From assembly GCA_947069175.1 (NCBI GenBank), contig CAMTDV010000013.1, positions 12,658,501-12,722,500 of the forward strand: DNA of 64,000 nucleotides, given 5' to 3'. How positions within the stretch are numbered: position 1 is the stretch's first letter; the number at the start of each line of letters is the position of its first letter. This DNA comes from Scalesia atractyloides. Taxonomy: Eukaryota; Streptophyta; Magnoliopsida; Asterales; Asteraceae. The notes under the pieces were generated by a model. The model worked only from the letters and a program-made list of their open reading frames with translations, ran no database searches and was not told the DNA's origin. Positions 10,039 through 21,285 of this stretch are shown here, in pieces. A program made the position numbers and the translations under genes.

Positions 10039-13000
10039 ATGGCCGAAGCCGGTAACTTGGGAGAAGATTTATCAATTCAAATCGCCAACCTGCTCAAGAA
10101 TGGCCTCAACCCACAAAACCGAAACCCAAAACTGTCCGATAACCTTCAAATAAACCTCAAGCTCAACAGCCAGAATTACGCCTTATGGACCCGGATGATG
10201 AGGGTAGCCATAGGCGGTAAATCGAAAGCCTTTCTAAGCCATTTATCAACCAACCCGCCGAACCAAACCAGCGAGGAATATGAGCAATGGGAACAAGACG
10301 ACCTAGTCGTCTTCTCATGGCTCATACAAAACATCGAACTAACCCTTGCCAGCAATCTAACCGAATTCCCAACAGCAAAATCGCTGTGGGATGCCCTAGC
10401 TATAACATATAGCAGTGGGCGTGACAAGCTCCAAATCTTCAACCTACATGTCAAGGCGAATGAAATCAAACAGAACAATCTCTCCCTGGAAGAGTTGTGG
10501 ATTATACTCCAAGGAGTATGGAGAGAAATTGATCGGATTGATCCAAACCCTATGACCTGCCCAACCGATATCCAAGCATATCACAAAATCAGGATGGAGC
10601 AGAAACTGTTTCAGTTTCTAAACGCCCTCAACCGGAAATATGACCATATAAAGAGGGAAATACTCCGGTTAGAACCCCTTCCAACCGTAGAAACTGCATA
10701 CGCCACTATCCGCAAGGAGGCCGCCCACCAGAACATTCTGGGAACACCTCTCAATGACACACAGGGTATCACAGTGGGTCTAATGGCCTCTGAAACCGAC
10801 GGATTAGGGCTTGCATCAAAGGGATACCGACGGGCCGAGGGAAAAAGAATCGGAACAAGTAACAGAGACGACAAAACTCACCTCAAGTGTGATCACTGCG
10901 GTATGACGAAACATACCCGGGAACAATGTTTCAAACTCGTTGGATATCCCGAATGGTGGTCTGATGGTCAGAAGAGAGGCACAAAGACTACGGAAAAGGG
11001 GAGGTCATCTACCACCAGCAGCCGAGATGTCACCAGAGATGAAGGCCGGAGCAGATCAGGGTTCGGCGGAATGGCCGAGGCAACAGGTGAAGGAGATGAA
11101 TGGCTAGGTAAAGGCGGAGAAGAAGAAAGAAAAGGGAACGGGTTTGGGGCGGATGGGTTTGGGGCAGGTAAACCGAAACCATATAATCAAAATGTGAATA
11201 TGTCACATTTGGTCCCTGAAAAAAATGGGAATGCTAATATGGCCCAAAAACATCATGGTAAACAAAAACTATGGATATTCGATTGCGGCGCAACCGACAC
11301 AATGACTTATGAGTCATCGGATATTATTTCAACAACTAAACCAGAAAAAACACATATTCAAACAGCGAATGGCGGGATAATGGATGTAAAATCGGGAGGG
11401 ACTATTGAGATTTCACCCACAATAAAAATCTCTAATTGTCTTTATGTTCCCTCGTTATCACATAAGCTGCTTTCAATCAGCCATGTCACAAAGGAACTTA
11501 ACTGTATTGTCCTAATGTACCCTACGTTTTGTATTCTACAGGATATCAGGACGGGAGCGATCATTGGGCGTGGCACTGAAAGTCAAGGGTTGTATTATGT
11601 GGATGAGGTGACTCAAAGTGGTGCTGTGATGCTGACTCATGGGACATCAGAACGAGAAGCTTGGCTGTGGCACCGAAGATTAGGTCATCCTTCTACAAGT
11701 TATTCGCATATTTTATTTCCAAAACTATTTCCAGTTAATTCTATGTCACATTGTGAAACATGCGTTTTAGCAAAAAGCCATAGAAAAACTTTTAAACCCA
11801 ATAATACTAAAGCTGCTTTGCCATTTTCGTTAATCCATTCTGACGTATGGGGTCCTGCCCCAGTTCTTGGGGGGCAAAACCTTCGGTACTTTGTGATGTT
11901 CGTTGATGATTGTACCCGAATGACCTGGGTTTATTTTTTGAAAAATAAATCCGAAGTATTTGAAAAATTCACTATGTTTTACGCCATGATCCAAACCCAA
12001 TTTCAAACAAACATCCAAATATTCCGATCTGATAATGGCGGTGAGTTTGTTAATACCTCGTTTAAATCCTATTTCCAAGACAAGGGAATAATCCACCAAA
12101 CTACATGCCCAAACACCCCAGAACAAAACGGTGTCGCCGAAAGGAAAAATCGCATTTTGCTAGAAATGACACGAGCTCTCCTAATTGAATCTCAGGTTCC
12201 GAAATATTTTTGGCCTGAAGCCCTTGCTACTGCTACCTATCTTCTCAACCGACTCCCAACAAAAATCCTAAAGCTTAACACTCCGTTACACACCCTTTCA
12301 AAATTCTTCAAACTACCCTCAGTTCTTACTCTTCAACCACGAGTCTTTGGATGTACTGCCTTTGTTCACATACCTAAATCAGATCGAACCAAGCTTGACC
12401 CTTGTGCTGAAAAATGTGTCTTTGTTGGGTATGGAATGAATCAAAAGGGATACAGATGTTATAATCCAAAAACACGTCATATGTTCACCACGATAAACTG
12501 TGACTTTCTTGAAACCGAGTATTACTACAATTCCCAACTCAGTGGTCAGGGGGAGAAGGAATGTTTAGACACACTAAGCTGGTTAAAATATGTTCCCTAT
12601 GTACCAACTAAAGAGTCACCTACTACAGAGTCACCAGACTTCAATTTCAGTGCCACTGACGATCCTAATGTTCCTCCTAACCTGGTGTCCGAGGTAAGTA
12701 ATACTCACCCTATTCAGTCTGGTGGTACATTTGAAGTTTCTAATGACTCCGAGGATACCGATACGTCTAACCATGAAACTGCCACAGAACAAACTGAAAA
12801 TTTGCAGGCAAATGAACCCAGACAAGAAGAACCACCATCAAGATATGTATTGCCCCCTAGAACAAACAGAGGAGTTCCTCCGAAACGGTATTCTCCTGAA
12901 AAAGAACCAAGAAGATCTAGTTATTCTATAGCTAGTGTGGCCGATGGAAATTTCACTAAGGAAGCCAAAGCATTTATCTCATCTGTGTATTCCGAAGAAA

Positions 13001-14550
13001 CTCCTACAAACGTGGATCAAGCCTTAAAATCTAAACATTGGAAGGAAGCAATGAAAACGGAAATGGAAGCCCTAATCAAGAACAATACTTGGGAAAAGTG
13101 TACTCTCCCATTGGGAAAGAAATCTGTGGGGTGTCGTTGGGTCTATACGGTTAAGTATAAACCAGATGGTACAATTGAAAGATATAAAGCCCGACTGGTA
13201 GCAAAAGGGTATACCCAGACACATGGGATTGACTATGCTGAAACATTCTCCCCAGTTGCAAAAATGAACACAATTAGGGTCCTTTTTTCGATAGCTGCAA
13301 ATGAAGGGTGGCCGCTTCAACAGTTTGATGTAAAAAATGCTTTTTTACACGGGGACCTAGATGAAGAGGTATTTATGGACGCTCCTCCAGGATTCACAGA
13401 AGATTTCAAAACTGGAGAAGTTTGCCATCTGAAGAAGTCCCTTTATGGTCTGAAGCAATCTCCCCGGGCTTGGTTTGGCAGATTTACGGTAGCTATGAAA
13501 AAATTTGGATATAAACAGAGTAATGCCGATCATACTTTGTTTCTCAAAAAAAGAGGAAAATTCGTAACCTGCCTAATTATCTATGTAGACGATATGATCA
13601 TTACAGGGAACGATAAAGAAGAAATGGTAAAACTCAAAGAAAACTTGTTTGCTGAATTTGAGATGAAAGATTTGGGCAGACTTAAGTATTTCCTCGGAAT
13701 TGAAGTACTAAGGTCTAAACAAGGAATTTTCATTAGTCAAAAGAAGTATGTCCTAGACCTGTTGGCAGAAATTGGAATGATCGATTGCAAACCAGCAGAT
13801 ACCCCTATGAGTGTAAACCAAAAGCTTTACATGGAAGAAGGAGCAAAATTAGCAAATAAAGAAAGATACCAACGGCTGGTGGGAAAACTAATATATCTCT
13901 CACACACTCGTCCAGACATCGCCTATGCTGTAGGGGTAGTAAGTCAGTTCATGCACCAACCTCAACAGTCACATATGGAAGCAGTTTGGAGAATTATTAG
14001 ATATCTCAAAGGTACAGTAGGACACGAAGTCCTGTTTCAATCACATGGACACCTAAATGTCCAAATCTATACCGATGCCGACTGGGCAGGAGATAAAGGA
14101 AGTCGGAGATCAACAACAGGCTACTTCACTTTAGTTGGAGGGAATCTTGTTACCTGGAGAAGTAAAAAACAAAAAGTGGTTGCTCTTTCAAGTGCAGAAG
14201 CTGAATTTAGAGGTATAGCTCGGGGTTTAACAGAAGCCATGTGGATGCGGAGACTCTTAGCTGAGATTGGTTTTCCGCCAAAAGAAACAAGTAAGATTAT
14301 GTGTGATAATAAAGCTGCAATTCAGATTTCAGAAAACCCAGTACAACATGATCGAACAAAACACGTGGAAGTTGATAGGAACTTCATCAAAGAAAAATTG
14401 GAAGACGGTACGATTGAACTACCATTCGTTCGATCAAAGGATCAGCTTGCTGACATTCTAACAAAAGCAGTTAACGGGAAAATTTTCAATGATTGTTTGG
14501 GCAAGTTGAATTTTGGAAATCCAACTATTCAACTTGAGGGGGAGTGTTAG
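10039..14550 (+). CDS. Copia Gag-Pol polyprotein, intact (1503 aa)
   Basis: One frame from the ATG 72 bp after the primer site to a TAG that lies inside the 3' LTR. Gag fills about residues 1-260, with a CCHC knuckle at C284-C297 (CDHCGMTKHTREQC). Protease has D415 in WIFDCGATDTM, where Cys replaces the usual Ser/Thr after the catalytic Asp. A pre-integrase HRRLGHP...CETC segment precedes integrase D602, D665 and E701 (D-x35-E). RT carries YVDD at 1182-1185. RNase H starts near 1340 (TDADWAGD) and includes SSAEAEF and CDNKAA. All key residues appear present, so the protein could be active. Frame continuity over 4.5 kb agrees with the identical LTRs. Confidence 0.96.
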   Translation: MAEAGNLGEDLSIQIANLLKNGLNPQNRNPKLSDNLQINLKLNSQNYALWTRMMRVAIGGKSKAFLSHLSTNPPNQTSEEYEQWEQDDLVVFSWLIQNIELTLASNLTEFPTAKSLWDALAITYSSGRDKLQIFNLHVKANEIKQNNLSLEELWIILQGVWREIDRIDPNPMTCPTDIQAYHKIRMEQKLFQFLNALNRKYDHIKREILRLEPLPTVETAYATIRKEAAHQNILGTPLNDTQGITVGLMASETDGLGLASKGYRRAEGKRIGTSNRDDKTHLKCDHCGMTKHTREQCFKLVGYPEWWSDGQKRGTKTTEKGRSSTTSSRDVTRDEGRSRSGFGGMAEATGEGDEWLGKGGEEERKGNGFGADGFGAGKPKPYNQNVNMSHLVPEKNGNANMAQKHHGKQKLWIFDCGATDTMTYESSDIISTTKPEKTHIQTANGGIMDVKSGGTIEISPTIKISNCLYVPSLSHKLLSISHVTKELNCIVLMYPTFCILQDIRTGAIIGRGTESQGLYYVDEVTQSGAVMLTHGTSEREAWLWHRRLGHPSTSYSHILFPKLFPVNSMSHCETCVLAKSHRKTFKPNNTKAALPFSLIHSDVWGPAPVLGGQNLRYFVMFVDDCTRMTWVYFLKNKSEVFEKFTMFYAMIQTQFQTNIQIFRSDNGGEFVNTSFKSYFQDKGIIHQTTCPNTPEQNGVAERKNRILLEMTRALLIESQVPKYFWPEALATATYLLNRLPTKILKLNTPLHTLSKFFKLPSVLTLQPRVFGCTAFVHIPKSDRTKLDPCAEKCVFVGYGMNQKGYRCYNPKTRHMFTTINCDFLETEYYYNSQLSGQGEKECLDTLSWLKYVPYVPTKESPTTESPDFNFSATDDPNVPPNLVSEVSNTHPIQSGGTFEVSNDSEDTDTSNHETATEQTENLQANEPRQEEPPSRYVLPPRTNRGVPPKRYSPEKEPRRSSYSIASVADGNFTKEAKAFISSVYSEETPTNVDQALKSKHWKEAMKTEMEALIKNNTWEKCTLPLGKKSVGCRWVYTVKYKPDGTIERYKARLVAKGYTQTHGIDYAETFSPVAKMNTIRVLFSIAANEGWPLQQFDVKNAFLHGDLDEEVFMDAPPGFTEDFKTGEVCHLKKSLYGLKQSPRAWFGRFTVAMKKFGYKQSNADHTLFLKKRGKFVTCLIIYVDDMIITGNDKEEMVKLKENLFAEFEMKDLGRLKYFLGIEVLRSKQGIFISQKKYVLDLLAEIGMIDCKPADTPMSVNQKLYMEEGAKLANKERYQRLVGKLIYLSHTRPDIAYAVGVVSQFMHQPQQSHMEAVWRIIRYLKGTVGHEVLFQSHGHLNVQIYTDADWAGDKGSRRSTTGYFTLVGGNLVTWRSKKQKVVALSSAEAEFRGIARGLTEAMWMRRLLAEIGFPPKETSKIMCDNKAAIQISENPVQHDRTKHVEVDRNFIKEKLEDGTIELPFVRSKDQLADILTKAVNGKIFNDCLGKLNFGNPTIQLEGEC
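14535..14544 (+). promoter_or_regulatory. Polypurine tract of the young copia element
   Basis: TGAGGGGGAG directly before the 3' LTR (TGTTAG). It overlaps the last codons of the polyprotein and would prime plus-strand synthesis. Confidence 0.85.
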
Positions 14551-14785
14551 AAAGGAAAGTCTAACCTTGGAGGAAATTGCAGCTAATCAACAGCCGGACA
14601 TTCTGCGGCAGCTTACCAACAGCCGCATATCCAGCTAATCCACAGCAATCAACAGCAACGATAAAGACAGCTAGCAATCAGCTGCTGTCTTCTATATTTA
14701 GATTACGTTTTTTGTGTATAAATAGAATACCCTTCCTTGTAATGATATACGAACAAAAACACACATCAATTCAGTGTTTATGACA
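14545..14785 (+). repeat. 3' LTR of the young copia element (241 bp)
   Basis: Matches the 5' LTR base for base from TGTTAGAAAGG to GTGTTTATGA, then goes straight to CA. The 13 bases ATCAACCTTTTAA of the 5' LTR are missing. The target duplication CATCT follows. The first six bases supply the polyprotein's last codon and stop. Confidence 0.93.
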
Positions 14786-14790
14786 CATCT

Positions 14791-15275
14791 AACTCACTAT
14801 CAATCATCACTCCTAGTTTATGCATGCCCCCACATCGATACAATAGACAACCTTAAAGTGGCTTCTTCCGTATCTACAAGGTACCATACATCATGGCAAA
14901 CTACTCCGCCATAGATCTCCCATTCATGTACATGCCTTTACAGACGCCGACCAGACCGGTGATAAAGATAATAGAAGTCTTGCTGGTTATGTCGTTTACC
15001 TTGGTTCAACCACCACTCAAGTTCAATAGCTTATAGCTGAAATCCTTGCTCACTAAGCTAGGTTTCAACTCCTCCATTGTTCCCACCACATATTGTGATA
15101 ACTTAAGTGCTACAAGTTATTCTAAAAACCTGTTTTTTCATTCACGTATGAAGCACCTTACCAGTTACACATATTGCTGGTGATGATCAACTGGCTGATG
15201 CTCTTACAAAGCCCCTCCTTAGACCGCGGTTAAATTTTCTTCTATCCAAAATTGGTCTCGTCTCCAGATCCAGAT
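14791..15275 (+). pseudogene. Old copia element, RNase H relic
   Basis: Resumes the frame cut at 9701. Recognisable pieces are DADQTGDKDNRSLAGYVVYL (about 14940-15000) and AGDDQLADALTKPLL (about 15177-15222), the usual end of copia RNase H. Stops and shifts occur between them. The presumed purine tract and 3' LTR start follow near 15290-15300. Confidence 0.8.
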
Positions 15276-15475
15276 CCAGATCGTCTATCTTGCGGGGCAT
15301 ATCTAGGATATCCCGCCACATTATTAGCACATATTATTCCCGATTTAAATTTGAATGTATATTTAATTTAGGCTGAAAGTTGTTGTAATTCTCATATATA
15401 TTCCCCTCTAATAATGTCTTGCATTCATTCGTTTATTTCAGTAAAATTTGTCATGCTACATCCTACTACAGTACT

Positions 15476-15939
15476 ACCCAAAGAATTATATAAGGCTTTG
15501 AAACATCCACGCACATTCTAACACGTATTTGGCCTAACAACTTTATATCAAGATCTATTATTAATAACCTTCATAATAAAATCTGTTTTATTTTATTTTT
15601 GATAACGCGCGCTTCGTCATTCATCTGAGTGAATTTTAATTCCCATGTCAATGCTATTTTTCTTTTACTACAAAATTTGATATAGTTTTATATGTATATT
15701 GTAGTTAATAAAATACTTTATAGTGAGAAAGTTCTTAACAAAAACTTTCATAATGCAGCATTTTTATACCAAAATTTTGTAAATATGATTATATCTTATG
15801 AAGAAACAATTGTGAACATGCAAATAATATACTACCTCATTGTCAAAGCAACATATATTGCTAGGTCAGAAATGCATTTTGAATGGCTACATTCTTGAGG
15901 TGTGTCAATTAAAATTGGGTATCTAGGAGATTGATTTCC
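15476..15939. other. No gene recognised; 3' flank of the IVD pseudogene
   Basis: AT-rich DNA. The last 100 bp before 15940 resemble the sequence downstream of the intact IVD copy (shared GGCTACATTCT, TGTCAATTAAAA and TATCTAG), so the duplication includes the 3' flank. The rest has no recognised feature. Confidence 0.5.
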
Positions 15940-16075
15940 TTATTTATTTTTAAATAGTTCACGACCAATAATCATTCTTCTGATCTCACTTGTTCCAGCA
16001 CCAATCTCGTATAACTTGGCGTCGTGTAGCAACCGGCCAGTCGAGTACTCGTTCACATACACATTGCCACCTAGG

Positions 16076-16390
16076 TGTAGGATTAATCTTGACGGGATTT
16101 TAATCCGGGTCAGCGGGTACGATAAACGGAGCTTCGTAATCGGATATGAATCAAATGAATCAGCAGAAAAGTTATTTAGTCACATGTTTTTTTTATGTTT
16201 TTATTTGGTCAAATAGTGAGTCTTGTGTTACTAATTTGTAGGAGGTAGTGGTTAGTTATTTTCCTTTATTTACGTTTGCATGAGTTGTATATATATGAAA
16301 CTTGGAGAATGAATAAAGCGTGGGTTTTAAGCAGTAAATTAATTCTCAGTTCGTAAGTTATTATGTGAGATTGAAGCTTGAAACCCAACA
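16076..16390 (+). mobile_element. 315-bp solo LTR inserted in the last IVD-pseudogene exon
   Basis: Begins TGTAGGATTAATC and ends GAAACCCAACA, the TG...CA form of an LTR. The perfect 5-bp target duplication CTAGG lies at 16071-16075 and 16391-16395. Removing the insert and one CTAGG restores a 147-bp exon equal in length to that of the intact gene. Within it are a TATA-like GTATATATATGAAAC and AATAAAG. Its short length fits a copia or TRIM-type LTR. The parent family is not recognised. Confidence 0.88.
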
Positions 16391-18679
16391 CTAGGCATTG
16401 AATTGCCTGCAAAAATATAATTTAAATATATAAAACCAAAAATAGACAATGATGGAATTTTAATTTAAAACTGGGAAAATTGGTTTTGACCTGCAGAGCA
16501 ACTTGGGTGGCTCTTTCAGCAGCAAAGAGTATAACCCCAGCACAATCCTGTAGCCAAATGACAACAGATGTAAAATGCACATCGTACAAACGATAAGACA
16601 CATGATTGGCTGATACTTAATAAGTTACAACAAAAACGCACCTTTGGAACAATTGTTCCGTTGTCACATTGTCTTGCAACGGAATACATGAAGGATCTGT
16701 TAAAATGTTGATTAATTGTTAGTAAACACAGGCATGTGGTCACGGGTTATGGAGTCATAGTTTACCTTGAAGACTGCAAAGATGTATACATGTCTGCAAT
16801 TTTTCCCTGTGTTCACAGAAAATATAAGTTTAATCAGTTGTTTTATGGATTGATTGATTAGGCTGTATTTTATATCAAATGAATCAAATAATAAAAGTTG
16901 GCTAATATGGGAACAGGTCAAAGTGGTTGTCATTGTTAGTTTCCAAAAATCTGTTTTTATTGAAATAATATTTCTTTTTTGTAATAATACTTCACGTGTT
17001 ACTAACCTCCATAAGTTGAAACTGCCCAATGGGGCGACCGAATTGTTCTCTTTCGCAGACATAAGGAAGAGCAACATCAATACATGCTTGCATGATGCCG
17101 ACTGGTCCGGCTGACAGTACAAGTCTCTCTAAATCTAAACCCGACATCAACACGTAAACTCCTGAAATACGCAACTTAGAACATACATCATCACCCAACT
17201 TTAAAAACACAAGAATCATCTTCATATGAGTATTATATAGAATTATCTTTATAATGATGGTACCTTTTCCCTCTTCACCAAGCACATTCTCGTTAGGAAC
17301 GAAGCAATTCTCAAAAACAAGCTCGCATCTGAGATTTGTAAAAATTAGATTATAAGATGGTATTTATATAAAATAAAGATTAGGATTATTTAGTTAAAGA
17401 TACTATGAACATACATGTCACTTCCTCGCATTCCAAGTTTGTCCAATTTTTGGGCAGTACTGAACCTGCATTACATACACAGACACAAATATAGATTTAG
17501 TGATCTTGCAAACATTCAAAACATATTTGAGTACTTTTTCCATTTTAGTCATCTAGATGAACAGAGATGTACCCGGGCATCCCTTTCCCAATAATAAACG
17601 CTGTTATCCCTTTCGAATGCGAAGCAATATCTGTTTTAGCGTAAACCACCTGGTTTTAACACAGAGATGTCACTTGGAAACCTTTTTTGCAAAAATAATA
17701 TTTTAACATGATGAATGATGAACATATTAATAAGTTAATTAACTACCAGGGTTTGAGCAATGGGACCATTGGTGCACCACATCTTGTTCCCATTAAGAAC
17801 ATAACCGCCATCAACACGATCAGCTTTGCCTTTCATGCCAACAACATCTGAGCCAGCTGATGATATGAAAAACAAAAACCGATTCAAAATAAAGCCTCAA
17901 CCATAGCGGACTACACTCAACATAATCCAAAACTATTAAATCAAAAATACCATTAGGTTCACTCATAGCAAGAGCTCCCACATGCTCTCCACGAATTAGC
18001 TATACGAGGAAAAAAAAGTAAATTAGACTGAAGCCATGAAAGAACATGCATAAACAAAAGACGATTAAAATAAAACCTTAGGCAAATATTTTTCCTTCTG
18101 GGCAGCAGATCCATTTCTCACCTGCAACATCAACAAACTCGTTATATTAAACTCCTTAAACATTTTATGCTGCAAATACTCAAAACTACATAGTTTTAAT
18201 TAGCCATTACCAACTGATTAATGCAGAGGTTAGAATGTGCACCAAAGGATAAACCAACTGATCCTGATGCACGGCTAATCTCCTCCATAGCGATGCAGTG
18301 ATATAAGTAACCAAGCCCTAGCCCTCCATATTCCTCTACAAGACAAGTATAACATTTTTACTCTTTCTATTTGTGAGTTAGTTTGAAAACAACATACATA
18401 CCATGTTACTTGTGATTAATTAAATCTAGCTTTTGGTTTAAAGATCCATGTAGCATGTATCTAAGTATCATATTGAACTAGAATAGTGTGACAGTTTTTC
18501 ATCATATGCATGTGCCCAAAACACTCAACAAATTAACAAGAAGTTAAGAGTAGAGGCTGCAGCTCTACCTGGAGCAGTGATTCCATGAAGATTAAAGTCT
18601 CCCATTAATTTCCATAAGTTAACATCCTGGATTATCCATAAACCAAATATAAGAATCAGTTTTTGGAAATGGGTATATA

Positions 18680-18729
18680 TGTATAACACACACACACACA
18701 CACACAATATATATATATATATATATATA
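18680..18729. repeat. (CA)n(TA)n microsatellite
   Basis: About 11 CA units (18688-18710) followed by about 10 TA units, in intron 2 of the IVD pseudogene. It borders the TIR element that starts near 18728. Confidence 0.9.
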
Positions 18730-19519
18730 GAATTAGGATCATTTGTGAACAACTTCTTGAAAATGAACTGAGTGAACTAATCTTGACCATTGATTATTTT
18801 TTAGATTAAAAGGGTAAGATTGACATTAGCGTTGTCTCTCTCTCTCTTAATTAAAATCCCTTAATTTCCTCATCTATTAATTCTCTCTCTCTCACACATT
18901 TTTAATTACTTCTCCATTATTTTAAACTCGTGTAGAATTAGTTGCTAATAACGTATATGAAACTCCTAATGGAACTAGGTACTGGACACCAACTGTTCCT
19001 CTCGGATTCAAACCGTATATGAAACTCCTAATGGAACTAGGTCGTTGACTACAAAATACACAGATGTATCAAAAGTCGATACACATCTGTATAAACTAAC
19101 AATTGTGTATCTTATATAAACTGATAGTTAGCGAGACTGTACACATGTGTATAAACTAAAAGCGGTGCATCTTGTATAAATTGATAGTTAGCGAGACTGT
19201 ACACATGTGTATAAACTAATATCTGTGTATCTTGTATCACCGATACTATCGAGACTGTACACATGTGTATACACTAACAACTGTGTATCTTGTATATACG
19301 GAAACTAGCAAGATTTTCGGAATTCTGATTATATGTTTAATAAATGCAATTTACAAAAGACGCAAATACCCTTCTGTCAATTAATTTAAAGGGAAGTTAC
19401 AACATTATAATTATAATCTTGTCATTGTTTAAAAATCTCTAGATGATATAATCCAATGGCTCAGATTAGTTCACACAGTTTACTCTCAACCTAGTGTTCA
19501 CTTTGGAACCCTACCCTAT
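18728..19519. mobile_element. Non-autonomous TIR element in intron 2 of the IVD pseudogene
   Basis: The two ends are imperfect inverted repeats of about 80 bp. The left has GTGAACAACTTCTTGAAAAT, then GAACTGAGTGAACTAATCTT; the reversed right has GTGAACACTAGGTTGAGAGT, then AAACTGTGTGAACTAATCTG. Both ends sit in TA repeats, which suggests a TA target. The interior has a ~60-bp tandem repeat and no coding capacity. The superfamily is not certain. Confidence 0.6.
19081..19310. repeat. ~60-bp tandem repeat, about four copies
   Basis: Units start near 19081, 19141, 19201 and 19259. They share ACACATGTGTATAAACTAA, GTGTATCTTGTAT and GCGAGACTGT. ACACATGTGT is itself palindromic. Located in the TIR element at 18728-19519. 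A separate pair of 28-bp direct repeats (CGTATATGAAACTCCTAATG...) lies at about 18952 and 19013. Confidence 0.8.
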
Positions 19520-19526
19520 ATATATG

Positions 19527-19560
<34 letters not shown>

Positions 19561-19573
19561 TGTATATATATAC

Positions 19574-19607
<34 letters not shown>

Positions 19608-19706
19608 GTATATGTATGTGTGTATATATATATATATGTATGTGTATATATATATATATATCTGTATATGTATATATATGTGTGTGTGTGTATGTATATA
19701 TATATA
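19515..19706. repeat. (TA)/(TG) microsatellite block
   Basis: About 190 bp made almost only of TATA, TGTA and TGTG steps. It lies immediately upstream (in + coordinates) of exon 2 of the IVD pseudogene. Open frames across it, rich in Tyr, Ile and His, are artefacts. Confidence 0.95.
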
Positions 19707-20700
19707 ACTGATCATGAATGGCTTGGAAGTTGGAACCTTTGGAAAATTATTCGCCGCGTCTATTTTTGATGCATGGGGAGCGATATGCTCTTGTGCAAAC
19801 TGCGCAACACTCTCTTTGAACTGTTATCATTGCAATAAATTGTCAAGAAAATGCTCAGAAAATGTCTTGTGTAGTAATAATAAATTACCAACACTGTGGA
19901 CGTTAGGAACACCAATTAAGCAAACATTGCATAACAGGGAAACTAATGATTAAGTACACAAATTTTCTATATCTTGAGCAGGGGCGTCTTAGAGGTGCAT
20001 GCGCAGGGTAGGCACACATGCCCATGTTCTAGAGGGGCCTAACTTTTCTTCTTGTTTAGGTGCCGTAGGTGGATTCACATATGTAAAGAAGATATAAAGT
20101 TGGTAATAACTTCATGTTCTAGAGGAGGGCCAATAAGTTAATAACCATCTACCATTAGCAAATTATTCACCTAATCATTTCATCAAAATACCCAATACCC
20201 TTTGGCCCTTTTGAGACATTTGTAATAATAACAACGTAATTAATGATGTATTAGAGAGTATGAATGATGAAGAGCTAATCACGATTTATTTAACTATTTC
20301 TGATAAGTCAATTTGCTACAGGAATTTTGTTTTGTTTGTTATCGTTGTACACTCGTACTAATGATTATCGCATATATTTTTATAAGTTTCTTAGACACAT
20401 TTTTACTTGTTCCGAAATAAAAGGGACGACCCTGATTCTGAAATAAAATCACAATAGATTTTAAACACTTTATTGTACCATCACTAGTGTCCTGTGTTGA
20501 AATAAAATCACAATAGATTTGAACACTTTAACTAGTCAACTTTGTACCACATCACTAATGTCCGGTGTAACAGATTCCACAAATCTATCCTATTTTGGTG
20601 ATCTATATCAGCATCCAATACCATACTAAGTGAGCAAGTTATAGCAGTCAATAACTTTGCAAACTACCTAGTTGCTTAATTAACCTTTACTATAAGGCTT

Positions 20701-21020
20701 TAGGGTGTGATCATGACCCTCATTACCACCATACCATAACCCTCCACGTCAGCGCTATGTCACCCACGTCTTCTAATCCACCATCCAAAACCACTAGCCT
20801 AAGGGTGTGATCTTGACCCAAACCACTATCCCCTTATTTATTTTAATTTATTTTTGTCTAAAGAAAAAAGAAATGAAATCTTGGAAAATGGAAAAAGAGT
20901 ACCATAGTTGCCATGATCTGATCTATGCGAACCATTGTGGATCAAGCAAAGGGGTGTTGTAGCCTTCCATTCATGTTCCTACGTGACGAATGATGTCCTA
21001 ACCATGACCCTAACACCTTT
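20701..21020. mobile_element. Possible MITE in intron 1 of the IVD pseudogene
   Basis: The left end reads AGGGTGTGATCATGACCCTC and the right end, reversed, reads AGGTGTTAGGGTCATGGTTA, a loose inverted repeat. A second AGGGTGTGATCTTGACCC occurs near 20803. No clean target duplication was found. Confidence 0.35.
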
Positions 21021-21285
21021 CAGCCTAATAATCATAAAAATCACCAAAAGCCGTTTTCTCTCAAATATTTAAGTGATTTTGTGCTTTTTATGCCTCAATT
21101 AGAAAACTAATTTATGTTACTCGTATTCAACGATAGGGTTGTTCAACACGTCGCGGCTTGCTCGAAGTTCGCTCGATAAAAGGTCGATAAAAAGTTTGAC
21201 TCAAAAAAAGCATGCTTGTAAATGAGCTGGGCCGACTCATTTTGTAAACGAGCCAACGACTCATGAATGGCTTGGAAGTTGGAAC

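Larger units (their letters stand above)
9702..14785 (+). mobile_element. Young, apparently complete Ty1/copia element
   Basis: The 5' LTR (9702-9955), primer site, one uninterrupted polyprotein, purine tract and 3' LTR (14545-14785) are all present. The target duplication is perfect: CATCT at 9697-9701 and at 14786-14790. The first 239 bp of the two LTRs look identical, so the insertion is recent. The 3' LTR lacks 13 bp just before its terminal CA. Domain order Gag, PR, IN, RT, RNase H confirms copia. The lineage (Ale/Retrofit-like or related) was not resolved. Confidence 0.95.
5340..15475 (+). mobile_element. Old, degenerate Ty1/copia element, host of three later insertions
   Basis: The 5' LTR (about 5340-5549) begins TGTTAGAACC. 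Its last part aligns with about 15340-15470 (shared TTGTTGTAATT, then TCATATAT-like and TTTATTTCAGTAAA/TTCTTCATAAA-like segments). A tRNA-Met-type primer site follows the 5' LTR. Decayed gag, protease and RT occur up to 9701, and RNase H resumes after 14790. Three insertions interrupt it: a solo Ty3 LTR (5697-7146), a hAT-type MITE (7525-7680) and a young copia element (9702-14785). Stops and frameshifts throughout show it is dead. The exact LTR ends are uncertain. Confidence 0.7.

Noticed and set aside
19491..19769. Tyr/Ile-rich open frames on both strands
   Set aside because: They follow the TA/TG microsatellite and run into IVD exon 2; no protein signal.
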